Source: Odiellus spinosus (taxonomy: Eukaryota > Arthropoda > Arachnida > Opiliones > Phalangiidae). From it: DNA of 64,000 nucleotides. The stretch lies in assembly GCA_963920705.1 (NCBI GenBank), contig OY987239.1, positions 4,346,576-4,410,575 on the forward strand, given 5' to 3'. This document shows, piece by piece, positions 1 through 11,716 of this stretch. Each line of letters opens with the position of its first letter. Positions within the stretch are counted from its first letter, which is position 1. The translations under genes and the position numbers were made by a program. The notes below the pieces were generated by a model, which was not told where the DNA came from, searched no databases, and was given only the letters and a program-made list of their open reading frames with translations.

Positions 1-1313
1 ACATATTATTAATCGCTAAAAATGCAGTCGCCGTAGAGTAACCAACAAAGAGAATGACTACAACTCATTACTCAAATGATACGAAAATTATTGGAAAAGG
101 TGGGAAAGACTATGCGTTTTAAATAGTGATAATGATTCAATACTCAAGTTTTCAGTAAAAGAAACCTCCGAATTTATCAACAAGTCAGGGAATTTTAATA
201 TTGTCCGTTAGACACAGTTTTACGTGGTGCAGGAACGTTAGAAACATTTTGAGGTCTTATACTAAAACTATCCATCAATTAAAATCCGTCACGAGTCCGG
301 CTACACAATTCTCCTAGTTTGCGTCGTCTGCTCTTTCTAGAAAGTTCTTCACACGCGGTCAACGGATGTGTTGTCCGGTTTTCAATGCGTTTCTCGCGGT
401 GTTAAAGTCTAATTTTACGATAATCGTCAATATTTAGCGTAAGTAGCGTCTAATTATTACAGTTTTGGTCATAATATTCGCTGAACTATCGCGAAATGAT
501 TGAAATAAGTTTAGAATGAATCTAGGCGTTTTTGATGAGGCATTGAAACGGCGGTTTCGGCGACCGTTCTCGTGACGGGATTTAAGTGTTACGGAATATT
601 GAAAAGCTACCCATGTCCTTAGTCCTATTTGGTGAATGAATTTTAATATCAACAATTTACATTAGATTTTCGAATAACTAGCATTGTCAATTTCAATCGT
701 TTAAATTAGTCAAAAAGTAGGCTTAACAAGGATCCGTAGAGATCGTGCGATTTGATAGCTCGTCGTTATCTCCGGCAAACGTTTTTAGAAGTGTTGGATT
801 CTATTTTTTCCACGTGTTAGTTTTATTTCGAGCCCATGCACTTTCAAGAAATTCGGGGCCCTCTTCCTTTAATTTTGGGGGCCCCTGTCAAATTTTACAA
901 ATATACTACAGCCTACTTGGCCCGAGTGTGGCGTCGCCACTGCTCTTGAATATAAAATATGCTTCTTATCAAACTCCAATATTTCATTAATTATATAATA
1001 ATTAGTATGACCATTTTTGGCCCATAATTACGTTTATTTGATGTAGGAAATACAGGCTGCTAAGCTAGTAAGCTTGTAAGCAACCACCCAAAGAATAATA
1101 GATCCTTTAAAAACCGTATAATTTCTGCGTTTTGTACCTATAATAGTGTTATTTTTGTGGACTTTGTACTGGGAGCCCTGAATTCTTAGCTACTGTCCCA
1201 TGGTCATTCCCACCGACGACAAGATAGCCGACACTCTCAATAAATCATTACCAAGAGAAAAATTGAATTTTTAATGTCGAAAATTAGCATACATCGAGAA
1301 GGGCCGGGTGATA
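1..1313. other. Unassigned sequence, no gene recognised
   Basis: Moderately AT-rich sequence. The open frames are short (under about 85 codons) and match no family I know. No LTR, terminal inverted repeat, tRNA or tandem array was seen. The Copia element begins at its right edge. Confidence 0.5.
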
Positions 1314-1536
1314 TGTTGGAAATCAGACTATATCTATTTACCGCTTTCTCTACTTTCCTATTGGGAGGATGGAGATACTAACTCCATCTACCTTTCTCAT
1401 CCAAAATACCAACATGTATATTTCTTATATTTGCTCTTTGTAAATAATAAATGCGTAGTAACTTCTCGATATAAACAGCTGTGTGGTTGTATAATCTCTC
1501 CTACGTTATAATAGCTTTAACTTATCAAATCTAATA
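1314..1536 (+). repeat. Copia 5' LTR
   Basis: 223-bp direct repeat starting TGTTGGAAATCAGAC and ending CAAATCTAATA, matched at 4971-5193 with about four substitutions. It ends in TA rather than the usual CA. The primer binding site follows immediately. Confidence 0.92.
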
Positions 1537-1551
1537 GGTTATGGGCCCAGG
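1537..1551 (+). promoter_or_regulatory. Primer binding site: initiator-Met tRNA anticodon arm
   Basis: GGTTATGGGCCCAGG directly abuts the 5' LTR. Its complement is the anticodon stem-loop of eukaryotic initiator tRNA-Met (contains GGGCCCATAACC). Drosophila copia is known to prime from a cleaved 5' half of this tRNA rather than the 3' CCA end. Seen: the sequence and its position. Inferred: half-tRNA priming. Confidence 0.85.
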
Positions 1552-1673
1552 ACATTCTTCCATTGCGCCATTAGTGATCGCTGATTACAAATGTGATAAG
1601 TGATTTGTTGTCTCGCATCGTATATATTATAGAACTTAAAAATATTAGATAGTGACCAAGACTTAAACTAACA

Positions 1674-2399
1674 ATGGCAGGCACGATTTCGGGAGTTATG
1701 AATTTCGAAAAACTCGAAGGGAAATCCAATAATAAAGAGTGGAAATTCGCTATGGAACTCTACCTCACTGATAAGGATCTATGGGACTTTGTTGATGGAA
1801 CTAAGACAGCAACAGATGATGCAGTGAAAGCTAAGAAAGCGTACTCGAAGATTGGTCTTGGCGTTCAGCCACATATCTACACAGAAATCCGAGATTTACC
1901 CGATAAGAACGGACAAGCGGCATGGAACGAACTTCAGAAACGTTTTGAAGATAAAGGATTTGCACTTAAGGCGCACCTTATCTCTTAATTGATCAATATT
2001 CGCTTCGATGATTGCAAGGGAATGGCGGATTATTTGAATAAAAAGAAAACGCTGGCCTTGAAACTTAAGGCGATCTCTACGAATATAGCCTACGAATATA
2101 TCCTAGCCAGCTTACCGGAAATGTATAATCCTTTAGTAATGGCACTAGAAAACTGCGGACAAAAGGTCACGACAGATTTGGTGGTAACAAGGTTGTTGCA
2201 AGAAGCTGACAAAACCGTATCGAAACCGATTGGGGAGTCTGCCCACATATCCAAAGGAAACACACTAAAGAAACGTTTCAGAGGGAAATGCAACAAGTGC
2301 CACAAATTAGGCCATAAAGCGACGGATTGTTGGGCATCACGTAAAGAACCAACGAAAGGAAAGGATGGCGATAAAAGCGACAAGATAAAGGAAACATAA
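1674..2399 (+). pseudogene. gag: Copia gag with internal stop
   Basis: Capsid/nucleocapsid precursor. It opens at ATG 1674, the first good start after the LTR and primer site. The frame is broken by an in-frame TAA at 1986-1988 and reopens in the same frame to 2399. The N-terminal part looks like the Copia gag domain (UBN2-type). Near the C-terminus is a CCHC zinc knuckle (CNKCHKLGHKATDCW) followed by a Lys-rich tail. A second TAA at 2397 separates it from protease, whereas Copia normally encodes one gag-pol polyprotein. The single in-frame stop with an otherwise open frame suggests a recent lesion. Confidence 0.88.
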
Positions 2400-2435
2400 A
2401 GCGCACATCCATTACGAAAATAAAGGTACAGCGAA

Positions 2436-4946
2436 AAGAACGGGTGAATGGTTCATCGACTCAGGCGCTACATCACATATGACAGCGCAGATAGAGTGGA
2501 TTGAGAACTTTCAGAGCGAACCCCCTAAAAGTATCCAGACTAGGAACGTTACAATCAACTGGGATTGGAAACGTCACATTACCAGTAAAAGTCAAAGGGC
2601 AAGTGACTTCTTTCCGCTTGAGCAAAGTTTTAGTGGTTCCTAACTTATGCGAGAACTTAATATCAGTTAATACTGCGTGCTACCTAAAGAATAGATCACC
2701 CACAGTAGCATTGAAAGAGAAAACTCCTTTCGAAGTATGGACTGGCAAAAGGCCAAATCTAAGCGATTTGAAAGTCTTCGGATGCAAAGCGTTTGCTCAC
2801 ATCCCAAAAGAGAAAAGGAAGAAGTGGGATATGAAGTCAACCGAACTAATGTTCGTAGGCTACAGTTCCACACAGAAAGGATACCGATTAATGGATCCGA
2901 TAACATTTCACTTAACTGTCTCAAGGGACGTCATATTCATCGAAAGCCAAATGGCAAGAACGGATGAACCAAAAGTAAATACAGAACCATTTCTTGTGGA
3001 AGTAACACCTGTTACAAGCGCTGTGCAGGAAGCCGTTGCACCCGTCGTACCTCTAAGGGAAGTTGAGAGGCATGAAGTTCTCGTCAGGGAACCCGAGGCT
3101 CCCATCTTGATAAACGACGAATCTCAAAATATTCAAGAGGTTTTGGCGCAAGAAGAGCATGAAGGTGACGTACAAGCGAATGAACAGAGACGCTATCCTG
3201 CAAGGAACAGGCGCCCCCCCCCCATTCGCTATGGTAGAGATGAATATGCAGATTACGCCAAAGAGAGAAGCTCGTCAACGGATACCGATTCAGAGAACTG
3301 CGAAGATCTTTTTCCTATAATTACTCAAAGCAATTACGTTTTACTCACTAACGAAATAAACGAACTCAGTAAAAACGAACCAAGTTCATACGAAGAAGCG
3401 ATGCAAGGCTTGGACGCTGAAAAATGGAAAGCAGCCATGCGAAAAGAGCACTATTCTATACAGAAAAATGAAACGTATGAACTCGTTAATCTACCAGACG
3501 ATCCCACAGCCATCGGAAGTAAATGGGTTTTCAAAATTAAGCGGAAGGCTGACGGATCAGTTGAACGATATAAGGCTCGACTAGTAGTACAGGGATGCTT
3601 CCAGAAAGATGGAATAGACTACTCGGAAACCTTCGCGCCAGTTGTTAAGTATACAACATTGCGTCTACTACTGGCACTGGCAGCTCTTTTTGATTGGGAC
3701 GTCGATCAGATGGACGTCGTGACAGCCTATTTGAACGGTAACATAGAAGAAGAAATCTTTATGAAACAACCCAAAGGATATGAAAAGAACGATCCTAACG
3801 GTAAAGTTTTGGTCTGTAAGCTAAGGAAAGCCCTATTTGGACTAAAACAAGCTGGCAGAGCTTGGTATGCAAAGTTGGATGGTATGCTGCAAAGAATTGG
3901 TCTAACATGCGCCACCTTCGACTGTTGCGTTTATTACCAAATGAAAGATGGCGTAAACGGCGAAGTGCTAATAGTGGCAGTATATGTAGACGACCTGCTT
4001 ATCTTCTCCAACAACAAAAAGATCAAGTCTTGGCTACAATCCGAACTTCGAAAGAATTTCGAAATGACGAACCTTGGCGAAGCGCATTATATTCTTGGCA
4101 TTCGTATTATGCGCGATCGTGAAAAAGGGATCATAAGTTTGGACCAATCCAATTGTATTGAAGATCTACTTAAAACGTACCACATGCACGATAGCAAGCC
4201 CGTCATCACACCGTTGGACAAAAACTCGTCACTGTCAAAGCTAATGGCGCCGTCGACAGACGCGGAAAAGACCGATATGGCAAAACTTCCCTATCAGTCC
4301 GTCATTGGAAAGATGCTTTATGCGGCACTGGCCACAAGGCCCGATATAGCTCACGCAGTGGGAGTGCTTAGTCAGTATTGCTCTAATCCAGGAAAAGCTC
4401 ACTGGATGGCCGCAAAAAGACTTATGAGATACCTGCGTGGTACGACGGATTACAAGTTAACATTTTCAAGATCAGGAGATTCAGAACTAAAAGGCTACGC
4501 GGATGCTGACTACGCCAACTGATAGAAAATCATACACCGGCTACGTTTTTGTATTGGCAAAGGGCGCAATTTCTTGGAACTCCAAGAAGCAGCCTACCCC
4601 ACCATTGTCAACGACTGAAGCGGAATATATAGCCATAACATCGGCATGTACCGAAGAAATTTGGCTCCGACGAGGTCTCATTGAGCTCAACGTACAAGGA
4701 GCAAATGAACCAACACGAATCTTGTGCGATAACAAAGGCGCCGTGGATTTAGGAAAGAATACTATATACCACTCGAGAACCAAGCACATCGATGTGAGAC
4801 ATCATTTTATTCGTGAAGCGATTAAAAGAGGAGACACCGTAGTGCATTGGATTGCTACCGAAGAAATGGTAGCAGATGCCTTAACTAAACAAGTAGAACG
4901 GCGCAAAGCGGATTTTTGCAATCACGCTATCGGATTACAAGAGTAA
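2436..4946 (+). pseudogene. pol: Copia pol: protease, integrase remnant, RT, RNase H
   Basis: The protease active site is at 2449-2490 (WFIDSGATSHM), in a different frame from gag. A frameshift near 2500-2550 leads into the long open frame ending at 4522. After the protease C-terminus (about 2668) the frame jumps straight into the integrase C-terminal region (TPFEVWTGKRPNLSDLKVFG), so the HHCC finger and DDE core are deleted in frame. Reverse transcriptase follows with KWVFKIK, RYKARLV, DVVTAYLNG and the catalytic YVDDLL (about 3986). RNase H begins with GYADADYA at 4495 and continues in another frame to 4946 (STTEAEY; DNKGAV; HIDVRHH). The break at about 4518 is a small indel. Expressed copies would lack integration activity. 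Confidence 0.92.
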
Positions 4947-4955
4947 TTGAAACAC

Positions 4956-4970
4956 GGGAAAGAGGGAGAC
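4956..4970 (+). promoter_or_regulatory. Copia polypurine tract
   Basis: The purine run GGGAAAGAGGGAGA lies immediately upstream of the 3' LTR, the expected position of the plus-strand primer. Confidence 0.8.
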
Positions 4971-5193
4971 TGTTGGAAATCAGACTATATATATTTCCCG
5001 CTTTCTCTACTTTCCTATTGGGAGGATGAAGATACTAACTCCATCTACCTTTCTCATCCAAAATACCAACATGTATATTTCTTATATTTGCTCTTTGTAA
5101 ATAATAAATGCGTAGTAACTTCTCGATATAAACAGCTGTGTGGTTGTATAATCTCTCCTACGTAATAATAGCTTTAACTTATCAAATCTAATA
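4971..5193 (+). repeat. Copia 3' LTR
   Basis: Starts TGTTGGAAATCAGAC and matches 1314-1536 over its full length with about four substitutions. The flank TGATG follows. Confidence 0.92.
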
Positions 5194-5225
5194 TGATGAC
5201 GTAATACGATGTCTATCAATATAAA

Positions 5226-5541
5226 CAGAAGTCGATGAAACCCTCCTTTGAAGTCTACTACTCTAATGTTCCATATAGCGCTCCTTTCTGTAGGAGATCG
5301 GAGGGGTCCTATTTCATACCCCCTGTCTACGCAAAATTGGAAATTATCTCTCTCCACAAACGACGACGTTTTTTTGACGAACTCCAAGGCTGCTAGAGAT
5401 ATTCGCTCGACGAACTCCCGCTCCGAAAATATCTACCGTTAGGAGGCGTACGAATCGCGCTTTTTGAATCTAACCCATACAGAGAGGGGTAGACAAGACC
5501 CGGAAGTAATAGACTTCATAGGAGGGTTTCATCGGCTTCTG
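5226..5541. mobile_element. MITE copy 1, 7-bp target duplication
   Basis: Non-autonomous DNA element with imperfect terminal inverted repeats (CAGAAGTCGATGAAACCC at the left, its near-complement GGGTTTCATCGGCTTCTG at the right). The flanks carry an exact 7-bp duplication ATATAAA (5219-5225 and 5542-5548). Long internal inverted segments extend the symmetry. It is homologous over its length to 22394-22728 and 25997-26332. No coding capacity. The superfamily is not resolved; 7-bp duplications are unusual. Confidence 0.87.
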
Positions 5542-5684
5542 ATATAAAACATTAAACTCCCACCTTAACGACTTCCGTATTTCTTATCTATTGTCTGCTC
5601 AACTGTTTTATTAACATTTGCTACATAAAAGTTATGTATTTATTAAATTAGTGTTAAATTAAACAGCGTTAAGTAATGTTTTAC

Positions 5685-6600
5685 CTCCCCGACTGAACTT
5701 TAGTTCAGGGGGAGGTTTTACACTGGTCTTATCTGTGTGTGTGTCTGTGTGTGTGTCACTTCCTGTGTAAGCGGATATCCTGTGTAAGCGGATGTCACGT
5801 GACCGAGCTCGTGGAGCCAAAAGTCTAGAGACATTATCATACCAGCTTATCGTTCAATTCCGTTTAACGGGAATTACCTCCTTTAAGCGTGGCTGCCACA
5901 TTAAGTTTCAAGTGTCGTGCAATGATATGCAACAGGACGTCTCCAATTGCATATTATCACCTTCCACCATCCACTTTACGGTCAAACCTCGATGCTGGAC
6001 AGTTGAAGGCGATTATACACAATGGGACGTCTCCCACTGTTATAATCACCTCCGACCATCCCCACACCAAGGTCCAACCTCCAGTGTCTGATCTCAGCGG
6101 GCCATACTAGCGAGGCGTCCCTCACTAATATGGTCAACATCAACCTTCCACTCTCCAAACATCGCCCCACCAATGGGTAAATTAGCTTTGCATACCAAGC
6201 GCCTAGAGATCAATAAGTGTTTATATACTACTTATATGAAGTGAATGCAAATGAGCCTTAAGGTGTGATATCGTTTAGGTAAATGAAACGCAATATTAAT
6301 TTATATTATATTTAAAAATATCAAAATGGTTCAACTTAATCTAAATAATAAGGTAGCCGAAAAATCAATATAAAATTCGAGATAGTTTAGAAGTTATTTA
6401 GAAATTGTCCAAAAATTTAGAGAAATTTGAGCGTTTAATAACCAGCTTGAGTTGGCAGCATACGCTAAGCTGTTTTCCATACATAATTTAGTCCAAAAAG
6501 CAAAGGTGTTACGGCCAGTATGGGCTTAGTCCTGTTGCAAACTTGGGGTGGATGAAGAATCTAAATAAAAGAGCGTTTACACGGGTATCCAAGATCCCAC
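5685..6600 (-). repeat. Repeat R, copy F (3' part, reversed)
   Basis: Reverse complement of the right third of repeat R (compare 17340-18270). It opens with the hairpin-forming terminus CCTCCCCGACTGAACTTTAG then TTCAGGGGGAGG, followed by a TG-rich microsatellite, two diverged copies of a roughly 75-bp block centred on GGGACGTCTCCCA, and a unique AT-rich tail. Non-coding; the short frames here are not conserved as proteins between copies. Confidence 0.8.
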
Positions 6601-6649
6601 CGTCCACTGAATTAGAATTAATACAGACAAAGGTACTTTAACACAAGTT

Positions 6650-7985
6650 GGGAAACCAAAATATAACCTCCCCGACCCCGACGTTAAGGTAACATAATCG
6701 AACCTAACCCTACCTAAAATAAAAGATGAAAAGTAATGTAGAGTATTGGAAGAGTAGAAGATTCACATTGATTCACACTTCTTTATTTCCCATCCACGTT
6801 ACGAAGTATAAGTATTTTCCTTTAACCTCAAGGATTCAGAAAATGCAAAAGAGTGTGCTGCATTACTCATAATTATATGCGGCAGGTCGTAGACTTTTTA
6901 ATAGACACACCAAATGATATGTCCTGCGTTAACTATAATTCTATGCGGCATGGCGTAGACTTCTTAATAGACACACCAAATGAACTGTTTTTTTTTTCAA
7001 AGTAAATATGTAAAATACAAATTCTTGTAATATAAGTTAACACTTGAGCATAGGCTGTACTGTGTGATTATCTTTGATAAAGACGAAGGATTTAGTCTGG
7101 GATGGCAAGGAAGACAAGGAATTAAAACGTCGAAGATATGGTAGCAAGTTCCTCTTGGACAAACCAGAAAATATTATAGGCTGAATGTTCCATTCACAAC
7201 CCATTGTCGGTAGATGATCGGCAATTTCTTTCGGTACAGTTTTCGTCTGAAGTTCTTGTTTGACGACCATTACTGATTTTCATCATACGAGAGATCCCAG
7301 TCATTGGAAGAATCCAAGGATGGAGCTGGTCGAGAGGTTATTTTCCAAACCGGCTGACAAGACGTTAGTTTCCACTCCTATGATAAAAAAATATCTTAAA
7401 GACTGAACGTAGACTAATTTCCATACCGTTAATATTTATACTTGAATAGCTCCTTTTATGTTTAGAATAACGAGGCTTATGAAGAACTGTCGAACTTTTA
7501 CTGACTGTAGGTATCTCATAAGTCGAGTCCGAAAACACTCACTGCTTGCATGTGTCAATTCTTCGTAGCCAGGTCGTCTCTTTCTTGTGATAAATGAAAG
7601 CCGTGTCCTTGCTCTGTTGACTTCAAATGGTGATGACATTCTGCGCTGGTTGATTATCTCACTAAAGTTATGATAGCGTTCTTTCGTCTGATCTGGTTTC
7701 GCCTCGTCTCCGGGTCTGCTAACGAAGTTCACTGAACACGGCTTCTTTTGCTTATGAAAGTTTTCAGAAATGTTTCTTGGTTTTATAGCGGAGAAACTGA
7801 AGCCTATTTTTTTCAACATCAGATATCCACTTGTTATTCAAAATTGTTGTTTTTTAAACACGGGAAACCTACTGTACTTCTGTTCAAGGAGAGTTTTCCC
7901 GACTATCATTTTTAACATTTTGTATCAATCAGCCTCCGCTTTAGATGTTATGTCGTTTCTATTTTGGATGGCCGTGTAAACGCAC
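6650..7985 (+). repeat. Repeat R, copy E (5' part)
   Basis: Starts with the conserved ACAAGTTGGGAAACCAAAAT terminus and follows the same order as 15495-17320: CCTAA-rich stretch, roughly 66-bp internal blocks containing TATGCGGCA, then a region including GGCTGACAAGACGTTAG. It stops near 7985. Copies E and F abut head to head, so the pair is a rearranged or incompletely assembled element. Confidence 0.78.
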
Positions 7986-8034
7986 CTTCATTTAAGGTCA
8001 ATTTAATGGGATACTCATGATATAATATAATAGT

Positions 8035-9180
8035 CAATGTACGTGCTAAGACCTTTAAGAGATCCGGAACTATTAACGTCACTTATATTGTCAATAACGT
8101 CATCAGCAAGTTGGTCTTTGACTAGATGACTGCTGCACGTTCTGGTGTCATTATTTACAAAGATGGACTTACGTAACCATATCTCATAGCGAACGTTGTG
8201 TCTGATTCGCGTGCGTGTATGAGTTTTGCAAACGAAACACGCCCTTGAACTTGACGCAAGACAGTCTATTTGCAAATCAATGACCAGAGTTCGGGTTGTG
8301 GTTCTTCCGTTGGCAATGATTCAGATGTTGAAGCGGACGATGTCGACATTTGCGCTGACTCGTCACTGTCACTGACGGCTGCTTTGCAGGTTTTGACAAA
8401 TGCGACAAACCTTTTGGATGACGCGAAGCATTTCAAAATATTTTTCGTACTATTAGGTATAATCCCAAGAGCCGGAAGACCCTTGTTTAAACGCATAAAA
8501 AATGCATATTTCGTTAATTCCCGCTGATTTAGATACCAGCTTGATGCTTTATTAACCTTTCTTTTGCACAAGTAGCACTTGTTCGATGCCATGTTAACGA
8601 TATTTATTTACCACTGTCCTTCGCTCCCTAACATGGCATCGAACAAGTGCTACTCGTGCACTTGTTAATAAATCATCAAGTCGGTATCAAAATCAGCGGG
8701 AATTGACGAGATATGCATAATTTATGCGTTTTAACCAGGGTCTTCCGGCTCTTGGGATAATACCTAATAGCACAAAGATTTGTTTAAAATGCTTCGCGTC
8801 ATCCAAGAGGTTTGTCGCATTTGTCAAAACCTGCAAAGCAGCCGTCAGTGACAATGACGAGTCAGCGCAAATGTCGAAATCCTCCGCTTCAACATCTGAA
8901 TCATTGCCGATGGAAGAATCACAACCCGGAACTCCGGTCTATGATTTGCAAATAGACCTTCTTGTGTCAAGTTCAAGGACGTGTTTCGTATGCAAAACTC
9001 ATACACGCACGCGAATCAGAAACTTATGAGATATGGTTACGTAAGACCATCTTTTTAAATAACGACACCAGAATGTGCAGCCGTTATCTAGTCAATGACG
9101 ATCAATTGATATAAGTGATATAATAGTTCCGGATCTCTTAGTGCAGCTGACATTGAGAATTTTCTTAAAGGTCTTAGCAT
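8035..9180. repeat. Inverted repeat covering transposase 5' half
   Basis: Arms about 8035-8596 and 8629-9180 are reverse complements with scattered mismatches and small indels, separated by about 32 bp. The inner ends read GTTCGATGCCATGTTA and TAACATGGCATC, with the start codon of each copy just inside. The outer ends are ACGTGCTAAGACCTTTAAG and its near-complement. Confidence 0.85.
8036..8592 (-). pseudogene. Fold-back copy of transposase N-terminal half
   Basis: Minus-strand copy of the 5' half of the adjacent plus-strand transposase. It starts at ATG 8592 and carries an N-terminal Cys pair (CYLC) and a second zinc-binding patch (CFVC and, 30-odd residues later, CSSHL). The frame shifts near 8266-8275. 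It ends where the inverted repeat ends, with no catalytic core, so it is a duplicated fragment and not a gene. It is more complete in the second zinc patch than the plus-strand copy, which has lost residues there. Confidence 0.75.
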
Positions 9181-9681
9181 GTCTATTGAAGACCGCAGAA
9201 GGCGCGTTATCCAATCCTTTGTCACAAGTGACAATGACTCCAAGGTGCTCATGTCCCTCTGGCAAGACCAGTTCCGCGATTTACATTCCACCGTCGAAGA
9301 CAAGCTGAAGACCATTAGATCATGTTCATCAAAGACGGCTGTAGCATTACTACTGATAAAAATACGTATCGGTTTGTCCAACGCAGTATTATCCGTTCTA
9401 TTTCAAATGAAAGAGTCCACATTATTAAATTGGTACTTGCAGCATTAGAAGAACGTTTCGTACCGCTACATTACGGTCTTCACCATATTTCAAGAGAAGA
9501 ATTGATCGCCAACCACCAATCACCTGCAGCAGTAAGACTATTTGCAAGCAATAATGCGGAATGTCTTATCACCATCGGTGACGGTACTTATATCCGAGTT
9601 GGTCGACCCAGTGATTATACAGTCCTACAAAGTTCATTTTGCGTGCACAAAGACCAGCATATCTTCAAGCCGATGCTTTAA
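8633..9681 (+). pseudogene. DDE transposase (ISL2EU-like, PIF/Harbinger-related)
   Basis: N-terminal zinc patches (CLKC; CFVC) lead into a helical region (about 9180-9400), a frameshift near 9400, then a block I associate with DDE_Tnp_4-type transposases: ALEERFVPLHYGLHHISREE, followed by ITIGDGTYI (first catalytic Asp) and HKDQHIFKPM. It ends at a stop at 9681; the rest of the catalytic core is missing before the SWIM-finger fragment at 9770. Family assignment rests on resemblance to animal proteins that pair this core with a C-terminal SWIM finger and is moderately confident. Frameshifts and the deletion make it inactive. Confidence 0.72.
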
Positions 9682-9769
9682 AGGTCAATGGGAATGAGTG
9701 GTGGAAAAAATGGAAGCCACCTCGCACTTGGTAAATCCCCTTAAATAACTTGTCGGACGGCAAGGGATC

Positions 9770-10195
9770 TTGCGTAAACCTTCTCAATGGAAGAAACAGG
9801 ACGACATTAAACTGGAAGACTTCAATGTCCTTAGCGAGGAAGACGTTCAGGGTATTGTTTTGAGTGATTTTAAATGCAGACGCGCCGAGTCCTACGTCGC
9901 CTTAACAATCGAGAAAACCGGGTCGTTTGACGTTGAATTGTGCAATGTAGAACATGACCTCTTGCGTGTACGTGTCCGAAGTCAATTTTTATCGGCGGCT
10001 GTTCATCATGCCCTTATTCGATACGTACCACATGGAATTGGATTAGACGCGATCTCGCAATGGTATTGCAATTGTAAAGGGGGTGCCTTAACTGTGGGTA
10101 CTTGTGCTCACGTTAGCAGTCGCATCTGGTACCTTGGCTATCGACGCCACGAGGAGCGTATAAACTGGTATCAATCTAAATTGCCCCAAGTTTAA
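9770..10195 (+). pseudogene. SWIM-type zinc-finger C-terminal part of transposase
   Basis: 141-codon open frame (non-ATG start) ending at 10195. Near the C-terminus it has CNCKGGALTVGTCAH, fitting the SWIM pattern CxCx(n)CxH, followed by WYLGYRRHEERI. In related transposons this region follows the DDE core, so I read it as the C-terminal part of the element whose core lies at 9320-9681. The BEL element is inserted 25 bp downstream. Confidence 0.72.
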
Positions 10196-10220
10196 GAAGA
10201 TGCAGCCCAATTAGACAATT

Positions 10221-10474
10221 TGTTCGCGGGCAGAAAGTAATCAACTCGACACAATAGGTTAAAATTAACTCATTTACTTCTTAATTAAAATCATCAACCG
10301 TAGCGGTCTTGAATCCGAATAAAACTGACCCTCTTGTTTACAAACATTACTTATATATCCAAAAAATGGTTTTTTATAATTATTAAACAAACACTACATT
10401 CAGTAGATCAAAAAATTATAATATCTATAGATAATCGTTATTGAGTACACAAATGTCAAGTAGGGATCTGAACA
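10221..10474 (-). repeat. BEL/Pao 3' LTR
   Basis: 254 bp, starting TGTTCGCGGGCAGAAAG and ending AGGGATCTGAACA on the plus strand. It matches the two halves of the 5' LTR, whose lengths (145 + 109) also total 254. Confidence 0.9.
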
Positions 10475-10525
10475 TTCCGGCCACCTTAAACTAGTTTTAA
10501 TTATAACTTAATCGATCTCAAGGAT

Positions 10526-11473
10526 CTAATGGTAACAAGCATAATTTGGTGAGTGCCGTTTAAACTCCTTCTCCGCTGTTTTCACCGTCACGACTCGCAC
10601 CAATTGATCTTCTCCAGGATGTACTTGTGTAACACGCGCCATTCTCCATTTAGTGGGTGGTAAATCTTCCTTGAGTAGCACCAAGTCACCGGGCCTGACG
10701 TTTCGATTAGGATGAGTCCATTTAGGCCTTTGCTGTAACCTGGTGATGTACTCCGATTGCCAACGTCTCCAGAAGTGCTGTACGAGTTGTTGGCTTAATT
10801 GCCAACGAGACAGTCGATTCACCTTGGTTGCAGTGAAATCTGGTTCGGGGATAGAATTTAAAGGTTGTCCAATTAAAAAATGTCCAGGAGTAAGAACTGC
10901 CAAATCAGTAGGGTCCGTTGTCATGGGTGATAGTGGTCGTGATTTGAGACAAGCTTCAATCTGGCAAAGAAGCGTTTTCATTTCTTCGAAATTCAGCTTC
11001 GTCTCGCCCAGAACTCGTTTCAGGTGATACTTAACGGATTTTACGCCCGCTTCCCATAGCCCACCGAAGTGAGGCGCAGCTGGAGGGTTGAAGTGCCAGG
11101 TGATGCCATCATCACTCATCCATCGGATTGTCGTTTGATTTGTAGTAGTAGTAACTATCGTAGTTAGAAAATCTTTAAGTTCTCGATTAGCGCCAATAAA
11201 ATTTGAGCCATTATCGCTATATATGTCCGTGCATCTTCCTCGACGAGAGACGAACCGTTTAAAGGCGGCTAGGAATGCATCTGCCGACATATCGCTGACG
11301 AGCTCCAATTGTATGGCTCGGGCGGTAAAGCATATAAATACGGCAATATATCCTTTAAAACATTTATGTCCTCGTCCTTTCATAACCTTTAACTGGAATG
11401 GCCCGGCGTAATCTACGCCACATTTAATAAATGCTCGGCCCGGATTAACCCTTGCGGTTGGTAAGTCACCCAT
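10526..11473 (-). pseudogene. BEL/Pao integrase
   Basis: Open 315-codon frame from ATG 11473. The catalytic triad is visible as CGVDYAGPF (Asp), YSDNGSNF (Asp) and LWEAGVKS (Glu), followed by the DUF5641-type C-terminal region (WRMARVTQVHPGED). The N-terminal zinc-binding part lies upstream at 11480-11710 and is broken by stops. This is the best preserved part of the element. It is the C-terminal part of a polyprotein, so the ATG is not a true start. Confidence 0.88.
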
Positions 11474-11716
11474 GAGTTGGCTGATAGTTTTGGCTTGCTG
11501 TCGAACACAGCAAATACAGCGTCAGACATGAAATCTGATAATGTCCCGGAGTCCTAGAACCCAATATCTTGATTGAAGCGAGGCCATCATCAATTGCGTA
11601 CCACCATGTAAGGTTTTAAGATGTTCGTGACTGACCAATAGCGTGGTTAATCGGCTTTTCCGAGGTAGAATTCTTTCTTCAATAGTACATTCCGTTGGTA
11701 TTTCGTGGATGGTTGC

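Larger units (their letters stand above)
1314..5193 (+). mobile_element. Copia (Ty1/copia) LTR retrotransposon, defective
   Basis: Two 223-bp LTRs (1314-1536 and 4971-5193) bound a gag-pol region in Copia order: gag, protease, integrase, reverse transcriptase, RNase H. The LTRs begin TGTTGG and differ at about four positions, so insertion was fairly recent. The flanks read TGATA and TGATG, a near-perfect 5-bp target duplication. At 3.9 kb it is shorter than an intact Copia (about 5 kb) because the integrase zinc finger and catalytic core are missing between about 2668 and 2680. Other lesions are a stop in gag, a stop at the end of gag, frameshifts in protease and an indel in RNase H. It cannot be autonomous but could be mobilised by a relative. 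Confidence 0.93.

Noticed and set aside
745..990. 81-codon frame as a host gene
   Set aside because: No domain, no splice context and no similarity I recognise; average length for chance frames in this AT-rich sequence.
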